DNA of 64,000 bases from Deltaproteobacteria bacterium (GCA_020633415.1 JACKDQ010000005.1:124001-188000); one strand, 5' to 3'; positions 34,946-43,270 are shown, counted from the stretch's first letter. Numbers and translations are program-made. Notes: generated by a model not told the origin, from the letters alone.

Positions 34946-36418
34946 GTGAATGCGACCGGTTACGCATCGAAGGCACCTGTAGCTCTGCTGGACGTCTTTG
35001 GCGTCTCCGCCGAGGATGCGGCGCGCTGTCTGGACGAGAACACCATCGATTGCTTGGTATCCGAGCAATTGACGGTGCAGCAGCAGGCTCGCGTCCGCGC
35101 CCACACCGAACGTTGCTCGGATTGTCGCGCGCTCGTCGCTGCCGTGCATGAGGCGGCGGGTGTTGCGGCGACCTACGCTGCGAGTGCGACCTCGGGGGCG
35201 AGCGCTAAGTTGATCGCCTGCGGTCAGACGCTTGCCGGACGCTATCGCGTCGGCAGTCTGATCGGTGCGGGCGGCATGGGGCAGGTCTACGAAGGGTTGC
35301 ATGTGCAGCTCGAGCGCCGCGTGGCGATCAAAGTGCTACACCAGCAGATGCGGGACCATCCCGATGCGTTCGCCCGCTTTCGGCGTGAAGCCAAGCTCTG
35401 CGGTGAATTGGGCAGCGAGCATATCGTCGAGGTGTTGGATTTTGACATCAGCGACGATGGTACGCCGTTCATGGTGATGGAGCTGCTCGAGGGCGGTGAT
35501 TTGGCTCAGCTATTGGAGAGCCGCGCGGTGCTCTCGATTTCGGCCGTGATCGACGTCGCCAAGCAGATCTGCGCGGCGCTGATCGCCGCCCATCGCGAAG
35601 GTGTGTTTCACCGCGACCTCAAGCCCTCCAACGTCTTTCTCTGCGGGGGAGCGTTTAACCGGGTCAAGGTTCTCGACTTCGGCATCTGTAAGGCCCGCGG
35701 TACCTTGGCGACGGTGACCGCTTCGCGAGAGATCCTCGGCACGCCCTATTACATGTCTCCGGAGATGGCCAGCGCTCAGCACCAAGAGGTCGATGGGCGC
35801 TCGGATCTATTCTCGCTGGGTACGATCCTCTATGAGGCGCTAGTCGGCAAGCGTCCCTTCGATGGAGAGGCGATTCCGGCCGTTCTATATCGCGTCGTTC
35901 ACGAGGATCCGCCGGCCCCATACCGGCTCGACGCGACGATTCCGCGCTGGCTCTCTGACCTGGTGATGGCGCTGTTGGCCAAGCAAGCGGTCGATCGGCC
36001 GCAGTCTGCTTCGGCGGTGCTCGACGCGCTAAACAGCCGACGTTTTGCCGGTGGACGCAGGCGGCGAGCCGCCAAAGGCTGGTTGCTGGTTGCGGGTGCT
36101 GCAGCGGTCGCCGCAACGGCCTACTTCGGATACGGCGCTTACACCGCCCAGCGTATTAGGCAGTCGGAGGCGCTGGCGCCGACCCCGGTTGCTGTTCAGC
36201 CCCTCGGCTCAAGGCAAGGAACGCCGCCAGAGCTGCCGTCGAGCAAGACTGCGCACAGTGATCGCTCCGCGCGCGCGCCTGCCGCGGTGTCGACAAGTCA
36301 ATCGCCGCGTCATCGGCGCGTTCGACCTCCAGCGCCGGATGTTGCGTCGCCGGCCAAGGCCGCAAAGCGTAAGCCCGCGTCGCCCCCGAGTGTCCTCGAC
36401 ACCGATCCGATTCTCTAG
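34946..36418 (+). CDS. Ser/Thr protein kinase with N-terminal anti-sigma-type zinc finger
   Basis: A 490-residue receptor-like kinase. Residues 28-69 look like a zf-HC2/anti-sigma zinc finger with HTERCSDC (His53, Cys57, Cys60). The kinase domain (about 98-370) has the Gly loop GAGGMGQVYEG, Lys129 in VAIKVL, HRDLKPSN with Asp224, DFG at 244-246 and the GTPYYMSPE activation-loop end, so it should be active. A membrane helix at about 378-400 precedes a Pro/Ala-rich C-terminal tail. Hence the zinc finger and kinase face the cytoplasm and the tail is outside. The divergent sigma gene makes that sigma factor the obvious candidate partner for the zinc finger; this is inference. GTG start, with no clear ribosome binding site. 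Confidence 0.9.
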   Translation: MNATGYASKAPVALLDVFGVSAEDAARCLDENTIDCLVSEQLTVQQQARVRAHTERCSDCRALVAAVHEAAGVAATYAASATSGASAKLIACGQTLAGRYRVGSLIGAGGMGQVYEGLHVQLERRVAIKVLHQQMRDHPDAFARFRREAKLCGELGSEHIVEVLDFDISDDGTPFMVMELLEGGDLAQLLESRAVLSISAVIDVAKQICAALIAAHREGVFHRDLKPSNVFLCGGAFNRVKVLDFGICKARGTLATVTASREILGTPYYMSPEMASAQHQEVDGRSDLFSLGTILYEALVGKRPFDGEAIPAVLYRVVHEDPPAPYRLDATIPRWLSDLVMALLAKQAVDRPQSASAVLDALNSRRFAGGRRRRAAKGWLLVAGAAAVAATAYFGYGAYTAQRIRQSEALAPTPVAVQPLGSRQGTPPELPSSKTAHSDRSARAPAAVSTSQSPRHRRVRPPAPDVASPAKAAKRKPASPPSVLDTDPIL

Positions 36419-36474
36419 TCCCCTGACCGCGAAACGTCGCGCAACCGATCGTGCGTCGTGGCGATAAGCGCGCC

Positions 36475-37533
36475 ATGAATCAGCTTCGGCTTGCACAACG
36501 GATCGCCCTCGCCGTCGGTCCCGGCCTGTTTCCCAGCGCCTGCCAAGTCGATCAAGCGTTCGGGCGCTATACCGCCGCCGCAGCAACGCACTGGGGACAG
36601 CTGGGCTTGAGCGAAGCACAGCAGGTCGCGCGCTATTTTCATGATGTCGTGCTCAGCCTGCAATCGATCGGCGCGTTCGCGCTGTTTGCTGATGATCCGC
36701 GCTATCCGCAAGGGCTGAGCGCGATCTCTTCACCGCCGCCAGTACTGTTCGTGCGAGGTTGTTTGCCGACGACCATTGCTTCCGGTGTGGTTGGTGCGCG
36801 GGGCGCACTCTATCAGAGCATTGACGCTGCACAGCGCCTGGCTGGGGCGTTGGTCGAGGCCGGGCACGCGGTCGTTTCGGGTGGTGCGATCGGCGTCGAC
36901 GCCGCCGCCCATCGCGGAGCGATCGACGCAGGTGGCGCAACGGTGGCGATTATTGGTTCCGGGCTCGCCTTTCCGTACCCGCCGGTCAATCGCGCGCTGT
37001 TCGATCGCATCGTCGAAGCCGGCGGTGCAGTCGTCTCGCCGTTTGTGCCGCAAACCCGGGTGCGTGGGTTCCTCCTGGTCAAGCGCAACGCGCTGATCGC
37101 GGCCTGGTCGACACGGCTGTTTGTGATCGAGGCTGCGCAGCGTTCGGGTGCGTTGAGCACCGCTCGCCACGCATCGCGGATTGGTCGACCGGTTTTCGCG
37201 CGACCTGTCGGTGAAGGCGCCCGCTGGCTGATCTCCAGCGGCAAGGCCAGCGCCTTCGAACGACTCGATCAGCTGGTGGCTCAGGGCGAGGCGTCCCGGG
37301 TCGATACTGAGACGCGCCGGTGGCTCGAATGCTTGCAACAGCCGATCGCCCTTACTGCGCTCGCCGAGCGCCTGGGCTGCTCGCCCGGCGCAGCTGCCGC
37401 TCGGCTGATGCGACTTCAGTTTGCCGGCCTAGTTTCGCTGGGCGGTGGGCTCTATCGCGCGACTACCATGGGGTTGCGCGCGGTCGGCGCATCCAGTCAA
37501 AGCGCATTGTTCGATCCGTCGTCGTTACGCTAG
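36475..37533 (+). CDS. dprA: DprA/Smf-family DNA-processing protein
   Basis: DprA loads RecA onto incoming single-stranded DNA during transformation. The 352-residue product has the Rossmann-like DprA core with VGAR near 107, SGGAIGVDAAAHRGAI at 135-150 and LVKRNALIAAWS near 201-212 (canonical RN..IA). A C-terminal winged-helix domain covers about 290-345 (PIALTALAERLGCSPGAAAA). ATG 36475 gives a family-like start; GTG 36451 is also in frame. It follows the kinase by 56 nt on the same strand but has no evident functional link. Competence has been described in some myxobacteria, so the function is plausible but untested. Confidence 0.88.
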   Translation: MNQLRLAQRIALAVGPGLFPSACQVDQAFGRYTAAAATHWGQLGLSEAQQVARYFHDVVLSLQSIGAFALFADDPRYPQGLSAISSPPPVLFVRGCLPTTIASGVVGARGALYQSIDAAQRLAGALVEAGHAVVSGGAIGVDAAAHRGAIDAGGATVAIIGSGLAFPYPPVNRALFDRIVEAGGAVVSPFVPQTRVRGFLLVKRNALIAAWSTRLFVIEAAQRSGALSTARHASRIGRPVFARPVGEGARWLISSGKASAFERLDQLVAQGEASRVDTETRRWLECLQQPIALTALAERLGCSPGAAAARLMRLQFAGLVSLGGGLYRATTMGLRAVGASSQSALFDPSSLR

Positions 37534-37603
37534 CCTGTTGGCCGACCCAACATCGACGCATTCGTCTTACGCTTCGCCCTCGCCAAAGTGATACGATAGC
37601 ACC

Positions 37604-39118
37604 GTGTCAGACGATCAGTCCAACGACTCGGGCAAGGGTGACGCCTCGTTTGCGGCGGAGCACTCTGGTGGGCTCGGCAAGCGTACCGCACGGGGTATTC
37701 TTTGGACCGCGTTTTCGGGATTGCTCGGGCGCGGTGCCGGGTTCGCCTCCACGGCAGTTTTGACCTACCTGATGGGGCAAGAGCAATACGGCTTGGCGAC
37801 GACCGCGCTGGCGGTCGTGTTCAGTGTGCCGACGCTGTTTTCGATCCAGCTCCGTCCCGAGTTGGTGCGTCGGCGCCAGCGTTTCGCTGATGCGGCGATG
37901 CTGAATCTGATTTACGGCAGCTTGTTGCTGCTGATTCCGACCACGCTATGTCTGGTGTACATCGATCCGCTGCTCGCTTGGTTCAACGCTTCGGATGCCA
38001 AGAGCTATCTACAGCTGGCGTTGCTGTTGCCGCTGATCGATCGGCTGCTACACACCGGCCACGTGCTGCTCTCGCGCAATCTACGCTTTGGCGTGATCGG
38101 GTCGCTCGAGTTGGCGAGTACGGCGAGCCACATTACCACGGCGTTGAGTATGGCGTACGCCGGCTTCGGGGGGCTGGCGGTGGTCTGCGGCCGCATGGCG
38201 CGAGTCGTTGTCAGCGGCGTTGGAGCGAACATCGCTAGCGGTCTCAAATGGCTCAAGAGCCCGCCGCTGGCCGACGGAGCGCTGATCCGCGAGCTACTCG
38301 CCTTTGGCGTTCCGCTGACCGTCGTGTTCTTGGTCGAGTCATTTACTGCGCAAGGCGATAACCTGTTTGTCGCCAAGATGTTTGGTAGCCAGGCGCTGGG
38401 CGTGTACGCCGTCGCCTATACGGTGGCCTATACGCCCGTCAACACGGTGACCGAGCGGATCGGTTCCGGGCTGTTTAGCGCCGTCGCGCGTTTTGCCGAT
38501 GATGTTCCGCGTCGTCACAGCGCTCTGCACCGTTCGCTCAGTGCCGGAGCGTTGATGATCATCCCAGTCGCTGCAGGTATCGCGCTCTGCGGTCCGGCGC
38601 TGGTGCATGTGGTCTTTCCCAATCGTTGGAGTGACGAGCTGGCCGCGGTGATCAGCGGCTTGGGGCTGATGGGTGCTGGCATCGTTGTCCATGACTTGGC
38701 CGACCAGTACCTGTTGGCAGTCGGTCGACCACTGGCCTTACTGATCAGTCGATCTCTGCGGCTGGCGCTGTTGGCTGCGGCGCTGCTGCTGCTCGGGCGC
38801 AGTAGCCTGGTTCGTTGCGCGTGGTCGGTATCTGCAGCGTTTATCGCCGGTGGTGCGGTGTCGCTGCTGATGTTGGCCGCATTCGATCGCCTCGCGCTCG
38901 GGCGTCTGATCGCGCAGATCATGCCGGCGTTGCTCGGTACGGCGCTGATGGCGGCGGCGGTCCTCGGCCTGCGGCGACTAGTTGTCTTTGCTCAGCCTTG
39001 GCAGTCGCTGCTGGTCGAAGCGACCTGCGGCGCGCTGATCTACGGGCTTTACGCTTTCGTTTTTCATCGCCAGCGTTTGCTCGATATCCTCAACACTTTG
39101 CGCGGCAAGTCGAGCTGA
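37604..39118 (+). CDS. Polysaccharide biosynthesis flippase (MOP/Wzx family)
   Basis: A 504-residue integral membrane protein with about 12-14 predicted helices, beginning after a 25-residue polar stretch at GLGKRTARGILWTAFSGLLG, the usual opening of lipopolysaccharide/teichuronic-type exporters (Polysacc_synt_3). It likely moves lipid-linked sugar units across the inner membrane. Motifs such as YGLATTALAVVF and GDNLFVAKMFGSQALGVYAV match the family. GTG 37604 is the most upstream sensible start; the ribosome binding site is weak. Its stop overlaps the ATG of the acyltransferase gene (TGATG), so both likely act in one pathway, for example export and modification of a surface polysaccharide. 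The sugar is unknown. Confidence 0.88.
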   Translation: MSDDQSNDSGKGDASFAAEHSGGLGKRTARGILWTAFSGLLGRGAGFASTAVLTYLMGQEQYGLATTALAVVFSVPTLFSIQLRPELVRRRQRFADAAMLNLIYGSLLLLIPTTLCLVYIDPLLAWFNASDAKSYLQLALLLPLIDRLLHTGHVLLSRNLRFGVIGSLELASTASHITTALSMAYAGFGGLAVVCGRMARVVVSGVGANIASGLKWLKSPPLADGALIRELLAFGVPLTVVFLVESFTAQGDNLFVAKMFGSQALGVYAVAYTVAYTPVNTVTERIGSGLFSAVARFADDVPRRHSALHRSLSAGALMIIPVAAGIALCGPALVHVVFPNRWSDELAAVISGLGLMGAGIVVHDLADQYLLAVGRPLALLISRSLRLALLAAALLLLGRSSLVRCAWSVSAAFIAGGAVSLLMLAAFDRLALGRLIAQIMPALLGTALMAAAVLGLRRLVVFAQPWQSLLVEATCGALIYGLYAFVFHRQRLLDILNTLRGKSS

Positions 39119-40239
39119 TGGCCCGATCGACAAACGCTCAGGTCGACGTTCAGGTCTTCGATCGAATCGACCCACTTCGCGAGCAGTGGGATGATTTGCT
39201 CAGTCGCGCCGCGTATCCGCATTTCTTTTTGCGTCGCGATGCCGTCGAAGCCTGGCTCCAACACAAGCTTGCCGGCCGACGGCTGCGAATCTGGGTGGCC
39301 TTTGTCGAGGGTCAGCTCGTGGCAGCGCTGCCCGTCGTTGATGAGCTCGGCGGAATCTCGCTGCTGGTCGTCCCCGATACGACCGAGCGCAGCGCGCCAC
39401 TGATCGCGCAAGGTCATCAGGCAGCATTAGACGCGATCGTTGCGCGCATCTTTGTCCAAAGGCGGCTTTTGCGGCTCAGCGTCAAAAACGCCGCAGAAGA
39501 CGACCCGGCGATACTCGCGCTGCGCAGCGCTGTCGAGCGACTGGGCTGTGTGGTTGATGTCGGTGAGCGATTCTTATCACCGTATTTGATCGCCGACGAT
39601 AACGATCCGGAGCGCTGGGTCGGCGCGCTTTCCGCCCGCTTTCGCAAGAACATCCGCCGGCGACAGCGCGTGCTAGAGGAGATCGGCCAGCTGGATATTC
39701 GCCGCCTTAGCGGCGATGATCCGCAGATCTTTTCGGCGCTGGCCAGTGCGCTCGCCTTGGAAGCCGCGGGCTGGAAGGGTCAAGCCGGCACGGCGACGCT
39801 TCAGAAGCCGGCAACCGCGGCCTATCTGGAACAGCTCTACCGTGCCCAGGTCGCGCGCGGCGTGCTCGAGTTGATCGAGCTGCGCTGTGGCGATCAGTTG
39901 GCGGCTTTCATGTTGCTGGCGCGCGAAGGGCGGGTTGTCAACGCGCTCAAGACCTCGTTTGCTCCCGATTTCTCGCGCGGCTCGCCGGGCATCGTCTTGC
40001 ACTACCACGAGTTTCAACGCTTGGTCGCCGACCCGAGCGTTGGCCAGATCGACATGCTCGGTGAGCTGACCACCTCCAAGGCGGATTTCATGCCGAAGAC
40101 GCGGGCGATCGAGCACCTGCGGATCTTCGCGCCGGGGATCAAGGGGTGGGCGACGCGCTGGGCGCTCTGCCGCGCGCTTCCTGAGCTGCGGCGCTTGCGC
40201 TCGCGATGGACGCGCTCGAAAGCTCCCGGCGCTACTTGA
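39118..40239 (+). CDS. GNAT/FemAB-like acyltransferase (CelD/BcsL type)
   Basis: A 373-residue cytoplasmic protein of the Acetyltransf_6 type: an N-terminal half with PLREQWDDLLSRA and FLRRDAVEAWLQH, a middle with ARFRKNIRRRQRVLEE and ALEAAGWKGQAG, and the acceptor-side strand pattern LIELRCGDQLAAFMLLAREG followed by SPGIVLHYHEFQ. This is the layout of exopolysaccharide-associated acyltransferases. The start is fixed by the one-base overlap with the flippase stop. The last 8 nt overlap the end of the convergent Tam41-like gene. Probable role: acylation of a sugar or lipid precursor handled by the flippase; substrate not determinable. Confidence 0.82.
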   Translation: MARSTNAQVDVQVFDRIDPLREQWDDLLSRAAYPHFFLRRDAVEAWLQHKLAGRRLRIWVAFVEGQLVAALPVVDELGGISLLVVPDTTERSAPLIAQGHQAALDAIVARIFVQRRLLRLSVKNAAEDDPAILALRSAVERLGCVVDVGERFLSPYLIADDNDPERWVGALSARFRKNIRRRQRVLEEIGQLDIRRLSGDDPQIFSALASALALEAAGWKGQAGTATLQKPATAAYLEQLYRAQVARGVLELIELRCGDQLAAFMLLAREGRVVNALKTSFAPDFSRGSPGIVLHYHEFQRLVADPSVGQIDMLGELTTSKADFMPKTRAIEHLRIFAPGIKGWATRWALCRALPELRRLRSRWTRSKAPGAT

Positions 40240-41185
40240 TCAGACCCTGCCGCAATAGCTCGAAAAATTTCGGCCAGCCAAAGATCAGCGGGTAGCGCCG
40301 CTGGAGCGCTGTAAGCTCGACGGTCAGACCGTGGTTTCGCTCGAGTTTGTCGAGCTGGATGTCGAGCCAGTTGTCGACGGTCAACAGATACTTGGGCCAG
40401 CGTAGGACACCACGACGACGGCTGCGCTGGAGCATCCGCTCGGCCCGTTTCGGCTGCTGACCGGCCAAGCGGAAGTAGCCGTCGCTCTGTTGCGAAAGTT
40501 CAGGGTGGGTCTCGGCGGCGATCCGCAGCAGCAGCTTCGCCGCCTGCAGATAATAGTCAGAAGCGGCGTCGAACAACCGATCGACTTTCGTCGGCTCTGC
40601 GACACGGCGCTCGCCCAAATACGACAACGACAGCTGCATTTTGGCGAACTGCTCGATGTCGAAGCGTTCGGGCAAAAGGTTGAGCGATAGGGGTACCAAT
40701 GCCTTCATCGCCGAGACCGCGCCTTGCGCGATCGCTGCTTTGGCCAGGTCGTCCCGGACATAAGCCAAGGCGAAGCGCTTGGAGAAGCGGCCAAGGTGAT
40801 GCAAATCATCAGCGCTGGTCGAGGTCTGCCGGCGGTACTGGGCAAGCGTGATCACGCAGTTCTTAAACGGATGTCGTCCCGAGGCGACGGTGGCTTGCCC
40901 AAAGTAGATGCTTGGTGGCAAGACGCTGCCCAGCGCACCGTGCCAAAGCGAGCTGTGGTAGCCGCGCGAGCTGTCGACGACCGTGTAAAAGTCGTAGAAG
41001 CTGTCCGGTTCACGGGTCTGACGAAACAGACAGCTCCCATAAAAGATCACCGCGGCGACTGCCGGGTGTTCAGCGATCTGCGCGGCGAGCGCTGTCGCCG
41101 TCGGGTCGTCGTAGTGCGGGATCGCGGAGCTGACCAGCTCGAATAGCTCTTGCTCCGCAAAAAATTCGCCGGCCGCTTGCACCAA
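40232..41185 (-). CDS. Tam41/Mmp37-like nucleotidyltransferase, putative CDP-diacylglycerol synthase
   Basis: A 317-residue protein without membrane helices that matches the mitochondrial Tam41 (phosphatidate cytidylyltransferase) pattern at several points in the right order. These are VIFYGSCLFRQ at 46-56 (YGSG.F.Q in Tam41), YDFYTVVD at 64-71 (IDF.F.V.D), LPPSIYF near 89-95, a KNCV segment at 108-111 where Tam41 has KYGV, LNLLPERF at 168-175 and SLSYLGERRV at 186-195. Tam41 makes CDP-diacylglycerol for cardiolipin in mitochondria, whereas bacteria normally use the membrane enzyme CdsA. The start codon is TTG 41185 or GTG 41182; no ATG is available upstream of the conserved core. It starts 9 nt after the sensor gene, so it is probably in one operon with it and slyD. 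Confidence 0.65.
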   Translation of the reverse strand: MVQAAGEFFAEQELFELVSSAIPHYDDPTATALAAQIAEHPAVAAVIFYGSCLFRQTREPDSFYDFYTVVDSSRGYHSSLWHGALGSVLPPSIYFGQATVASGRHPFKNCVITLAQYRRQTSTSADDLHHLGRFSKRFALAYVRDDLAKAAIAQGAVSAMKALVPLSLNLLPERFDIEQFAKMQLSLSYLGERRVAEPTKVDRLFDAASDYYLQAAKLLLRIAAETHPELSQQSDGYFRLAGQQPKRAERMLQRSRRRGVLRWPKYLLTVDNWLDIQLDKLERNHGLTVELTALQRRYPLIFGWPKFFELLRQGLIK

Positions 41186-41194
41186 CTGCGGATA

Positions 41195-42028
41195 TCACGC
41201 CGAGGAAATCGCTGTCAAACGGCGCGCCCAGAGCCAACCGACGAGGCCACCGAGCAATCCCCCGCAAACACTGAACAGCCAGCAGGGGATCGGCCATTTT
41301 GCGGCGCGTGCCTGGTAGGCGATCACCACGGCGTGCGCCTGAGAAAGCGGTGCTAGGCCGCTGGGCTGCGGCTTCAGCGCAAGCTGCTGTTGGCTGCTGC
41401 TGCCGCTGAACCGCGCCGGAAGCTGGGGTGGCTTCGGCCCGAGGTGGTTGCCGTCGGCGTCGAGAATTAGCGAGCGCCATGCAGTGGTCAGCCCTGGTCG
41501 TGGCCAGGCCCAATCGAACAAGGCGATCAGCGTTGGCGCAGGACGTTCGATCGCACCCAAGCGCGCATAGGTTGCCAGCCGCGTTCGACCGCCCGGCGAG
41601 ACCAGCGCGATGTTGGCCCGCAGCGGCGCGTTGGCCAGGTTGGACGCCCAGGACAACCTGCGCCGCCGTTCGAAGGCTGGATCGCTGGCAACCAGACAGT
41701 GCCCGCGCGCGTCGATCAACAGATACGCTGCGGGGACGGCGCTCGGTTGGTGCAACTTGCTCTGCAAAAAGAGTCGCAAAGTTGAGCGTGCTGCGGGTCC
41801 GAGATCGGCACGCTGCTGACCGAGCAGAGGGTCGAGTTCTGCGGCCAGTCGATCCGTCTCTCGGCGCAGATCGGCGAAGGTTGTGTCGACGAGCGCGGCA
41901 TAGAGCCGTGCTGTTTCCAGCGCGCGTTCACCAAGCTGATCGCCCGGACGTGTGACGAGCAAGCCCAACGGCGGCAGGGCACCGACGGCGGCGACGCTGA
42001 GGGTCAGCAACCAGCGCTTACCAGACAC
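41195..42028 (-). CDS. Two-helix membrane protein with periplasmic Cache-like sensor region, no output domain
   Basis: A 277-residue protein with membrane helices at about 7-25 (LLTLSVAAVGALPPLGLLV) and 250-270, enclosing about 220 periplasmic residues. The enclosed part has features of a double Cache sensor: a long helix with ARLYAALVDTTFADLRRETD, then AAYLLIDARGHCLVASD and later LILDADGNHLG. In chemoreceptors, kinases and diguanylate cyclases such a module is followed by HAMP and an output domain. Here the protein stops 7 residues after the basic WARR at the second helix. No frameshifted output domain is visible downstream. It lies 6 nt after slyD and 9 nt before the Tam41-like gene. Function unknown. 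Confidence 0.65.
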   Translation of the reverse strand: MSGKRWLLTLSVAAVGALPPLGLLVTRPGDQLGERALETARLYAALVDTTFADLRRETDRLAAELDPLLGQQRADLGPAARSTLRLFLQSKLHQPSAVPAAYLLIDARGHCLVASDPAFERRRRLSWASNLANAPLRANIALVSPGGRTRLATYARLGAIERPAPTLIALFDWAWPRPGLTTAWRSLILDADGNHLGPKPPQLPARFSGSSSQQQLALKPQPSGLAPLSQAHAVVIAYQARAAKWPIPCWLFSVCGGLLGGLVGWLWARRLTAISSA

Positions 42029-42034
42029 GGCCGA

Positions 42035-42466
42035 TCAAGCATCGGAGATCTCGAGGACTTTGACCTCGAATCGGATATCTTTGCCCGCCAGCGGGTGAAC
42101 AAAGCGCACGGTGATCTTGTCGCCGTCGATCTCGGTGATCCGAAACTCCACCAGATTCCCGTCGGGGCCGGTGGCCTGAAAAGCAAGCCCCACCTCGAGC
42201 TCAGCGTTTTCCGGGAACTCGTCGCGTCCGACTTGGCGGGTCGGCAGGGACGCCTCGGTACCATAGGCTTCGGCGGCGGGGATCACCCCCGTGCGCTCAT
42301 CACCGACAGTCATACCCAGCGTGCGCGATTCCAGTCCCGGAAGCATCTGTCCAGCGCCATGAATGTATTCCAATGGCCCGCGCTGCGCAGATGACTCGAT
42401 GACGTCGCCTCCGTCCACGGCGAGTTCGTAGGAGATTTTGATCTTCTTACCCGGCTCGATTTTCAT
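42035..42466 (-). CDS. slyD: SlyD-like FKBP-type peptidyl-prolyl isomerase
   Basis: A 143-residue cytoplasmic FKBP of the SlyD type. The FKBP fold is split by an insert-in-flap chaperone domain (about 65-125). Recognisable parts are KKIKISYELAVDGGDVIESS, GPLEYIHGAGQMLPGLE and, after the insert, RFVHPLAGKDIRFEVKV. PPIase active-site residues (Y, D and the LPGLE segment) are present. The His/Cys-rich metal-binding tail of E. coli SlyD is absent. It is the first gene of a tight group with the sensor (6-nt gap) and Tam41-like genes. The symbol reflects subfamily likeness. Confidence 0.88.
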   Translation of the reverse strand: MKIEPGKKIKISYELAVDGGDVIESSAQRGPLEYIHGAGQMLPGLESRTLGMTVGDERTGVIPAAEAYGTEASLPTRQVGRDEFPENAELEVGLAFQATGPDGNLVEFRITEIDGDKITVRFVHPLAGKDIRFEVKVLEISDA

Positions 42467-42550
42467 CGTGGTCTTCTCTGTATTCGGTCGCTGATTGGGA
42501 CGACCATACTACAAAACGGCCTGCGGGTGGGGGGGCCTTGCGCTCGCGAC

Positions 42551-43270
42551 CTACTCGCTCGCTCCGCTGTCGATCCAGTCGATGATTGCGCGCAGTTGGG
42601 CTGCTGCCAGCGGGCCGGCAGGTGGCATCGGCTCACCACGGATCCCACCGGAGAACAGCATCTTGCGTACCAAGTAGCTGCGATCATGTCGTCGCGGCTC
42701 GATCAGCGTTAGCGGCAACTGTCGGCTGCGGACGTTTAGCGCGGTTTGGCGCAGCGCGCTTTCCGTTGAAAGGTCGAGTCCGCCAGCGGGGCGCCGTGGG
42801 TTGTGGCATGGGGCACAATGGTCAACGAACAGATCGAGCGGCAGCGTTGGCGGCGTTGGCGTTGCCGGCAAGCCGGCCGACTCGGCGTGCGCGGTAAACG
42901 AAAAGACCAACGGATCAGCAGGGCGACGTCCGTCGATCGAGCGTAGCGAGGTGGAGATCAGCAGACGATAGCTTAGTCCGGCGATCAGCGCTGTTTGCGG
43001 TCTTATCTGCAGCTGGCGGTATTGCTGATCGACGCGGGTCGCGAGCGACACGGCTCGATTGGCGCTAACCAGCCGTATTGCACCCGCGACGGTCTCGCCA
43101 GCGAGCGGTTTGTCGAAGGTGATCGTCACGACGCCATCGTAAGCGAGTGCGCCGTCTTGGGGGTCGGTCTGCAACACGCGCAAGGCGCCCGGTCCCTGCT
43201 GCGAACCATCGATAGAGCCGCAGCTGGATAGCAAGACGACCGAGGAGAATAGCAGCCCGGAAAGTTTCAT
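42551..43270 (-). CDS. c-type cytochrome lipoprotein with Ig-like domain
   Basis: A 239-residue lipoprotein (lipobox LSSC, Cys17). Residues about 28-125 form a Big_5/SbsA-type Ig-like domain (VTITFDKPLAGETVAGAI, IAGLSYRLLISTSLRSIDG). The C-terminal 90 residues carry one haem c attachment site, CAPCH at 152-156, followed by GGLDLST, SYLVRKML and MPPAGPL, with Met as possible axial ligand, and a closing IIDWIDSGA. The latter pattern matches planctomycete-type cytochrome C domains. It is probably exposed in the periplasm or on the outer membrane and carries electrons, partner unknown. No neighbouring redox enzyme is present. It lies 84 nt before slyD on the same strand. Confidence 0.82.
   Translation of the reverse strand: MKLSGLLFSSVVLLSSCGSIDGSQQGPGALRVLQTDPQDGALAYDGVVTITFDKPLAGETVAGAIRLVSANRAVSLATRVDQQYRQLQIRPQTALIAGLSYRLLISTSLRSIDGRRPADPLVFSFTAHAESAGLPATPTPPTLPLDLFVDHCAPCHNPRRPAGGLDLSTESALRQTALNVRSRQLPLTLIEPRRHDRSYLVRKMLFSGGIRGEPMPPAGPLAAAQLRAIIDWIDSGASE

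Noticed and set aside
41150..41200. Frameshift joining the sensor protein to the Tam41-like protein
   Set aside because: The Tam41-like product is complete in its conserved core and has start codons of its own; no HAMP or output sequence appears in another frame.
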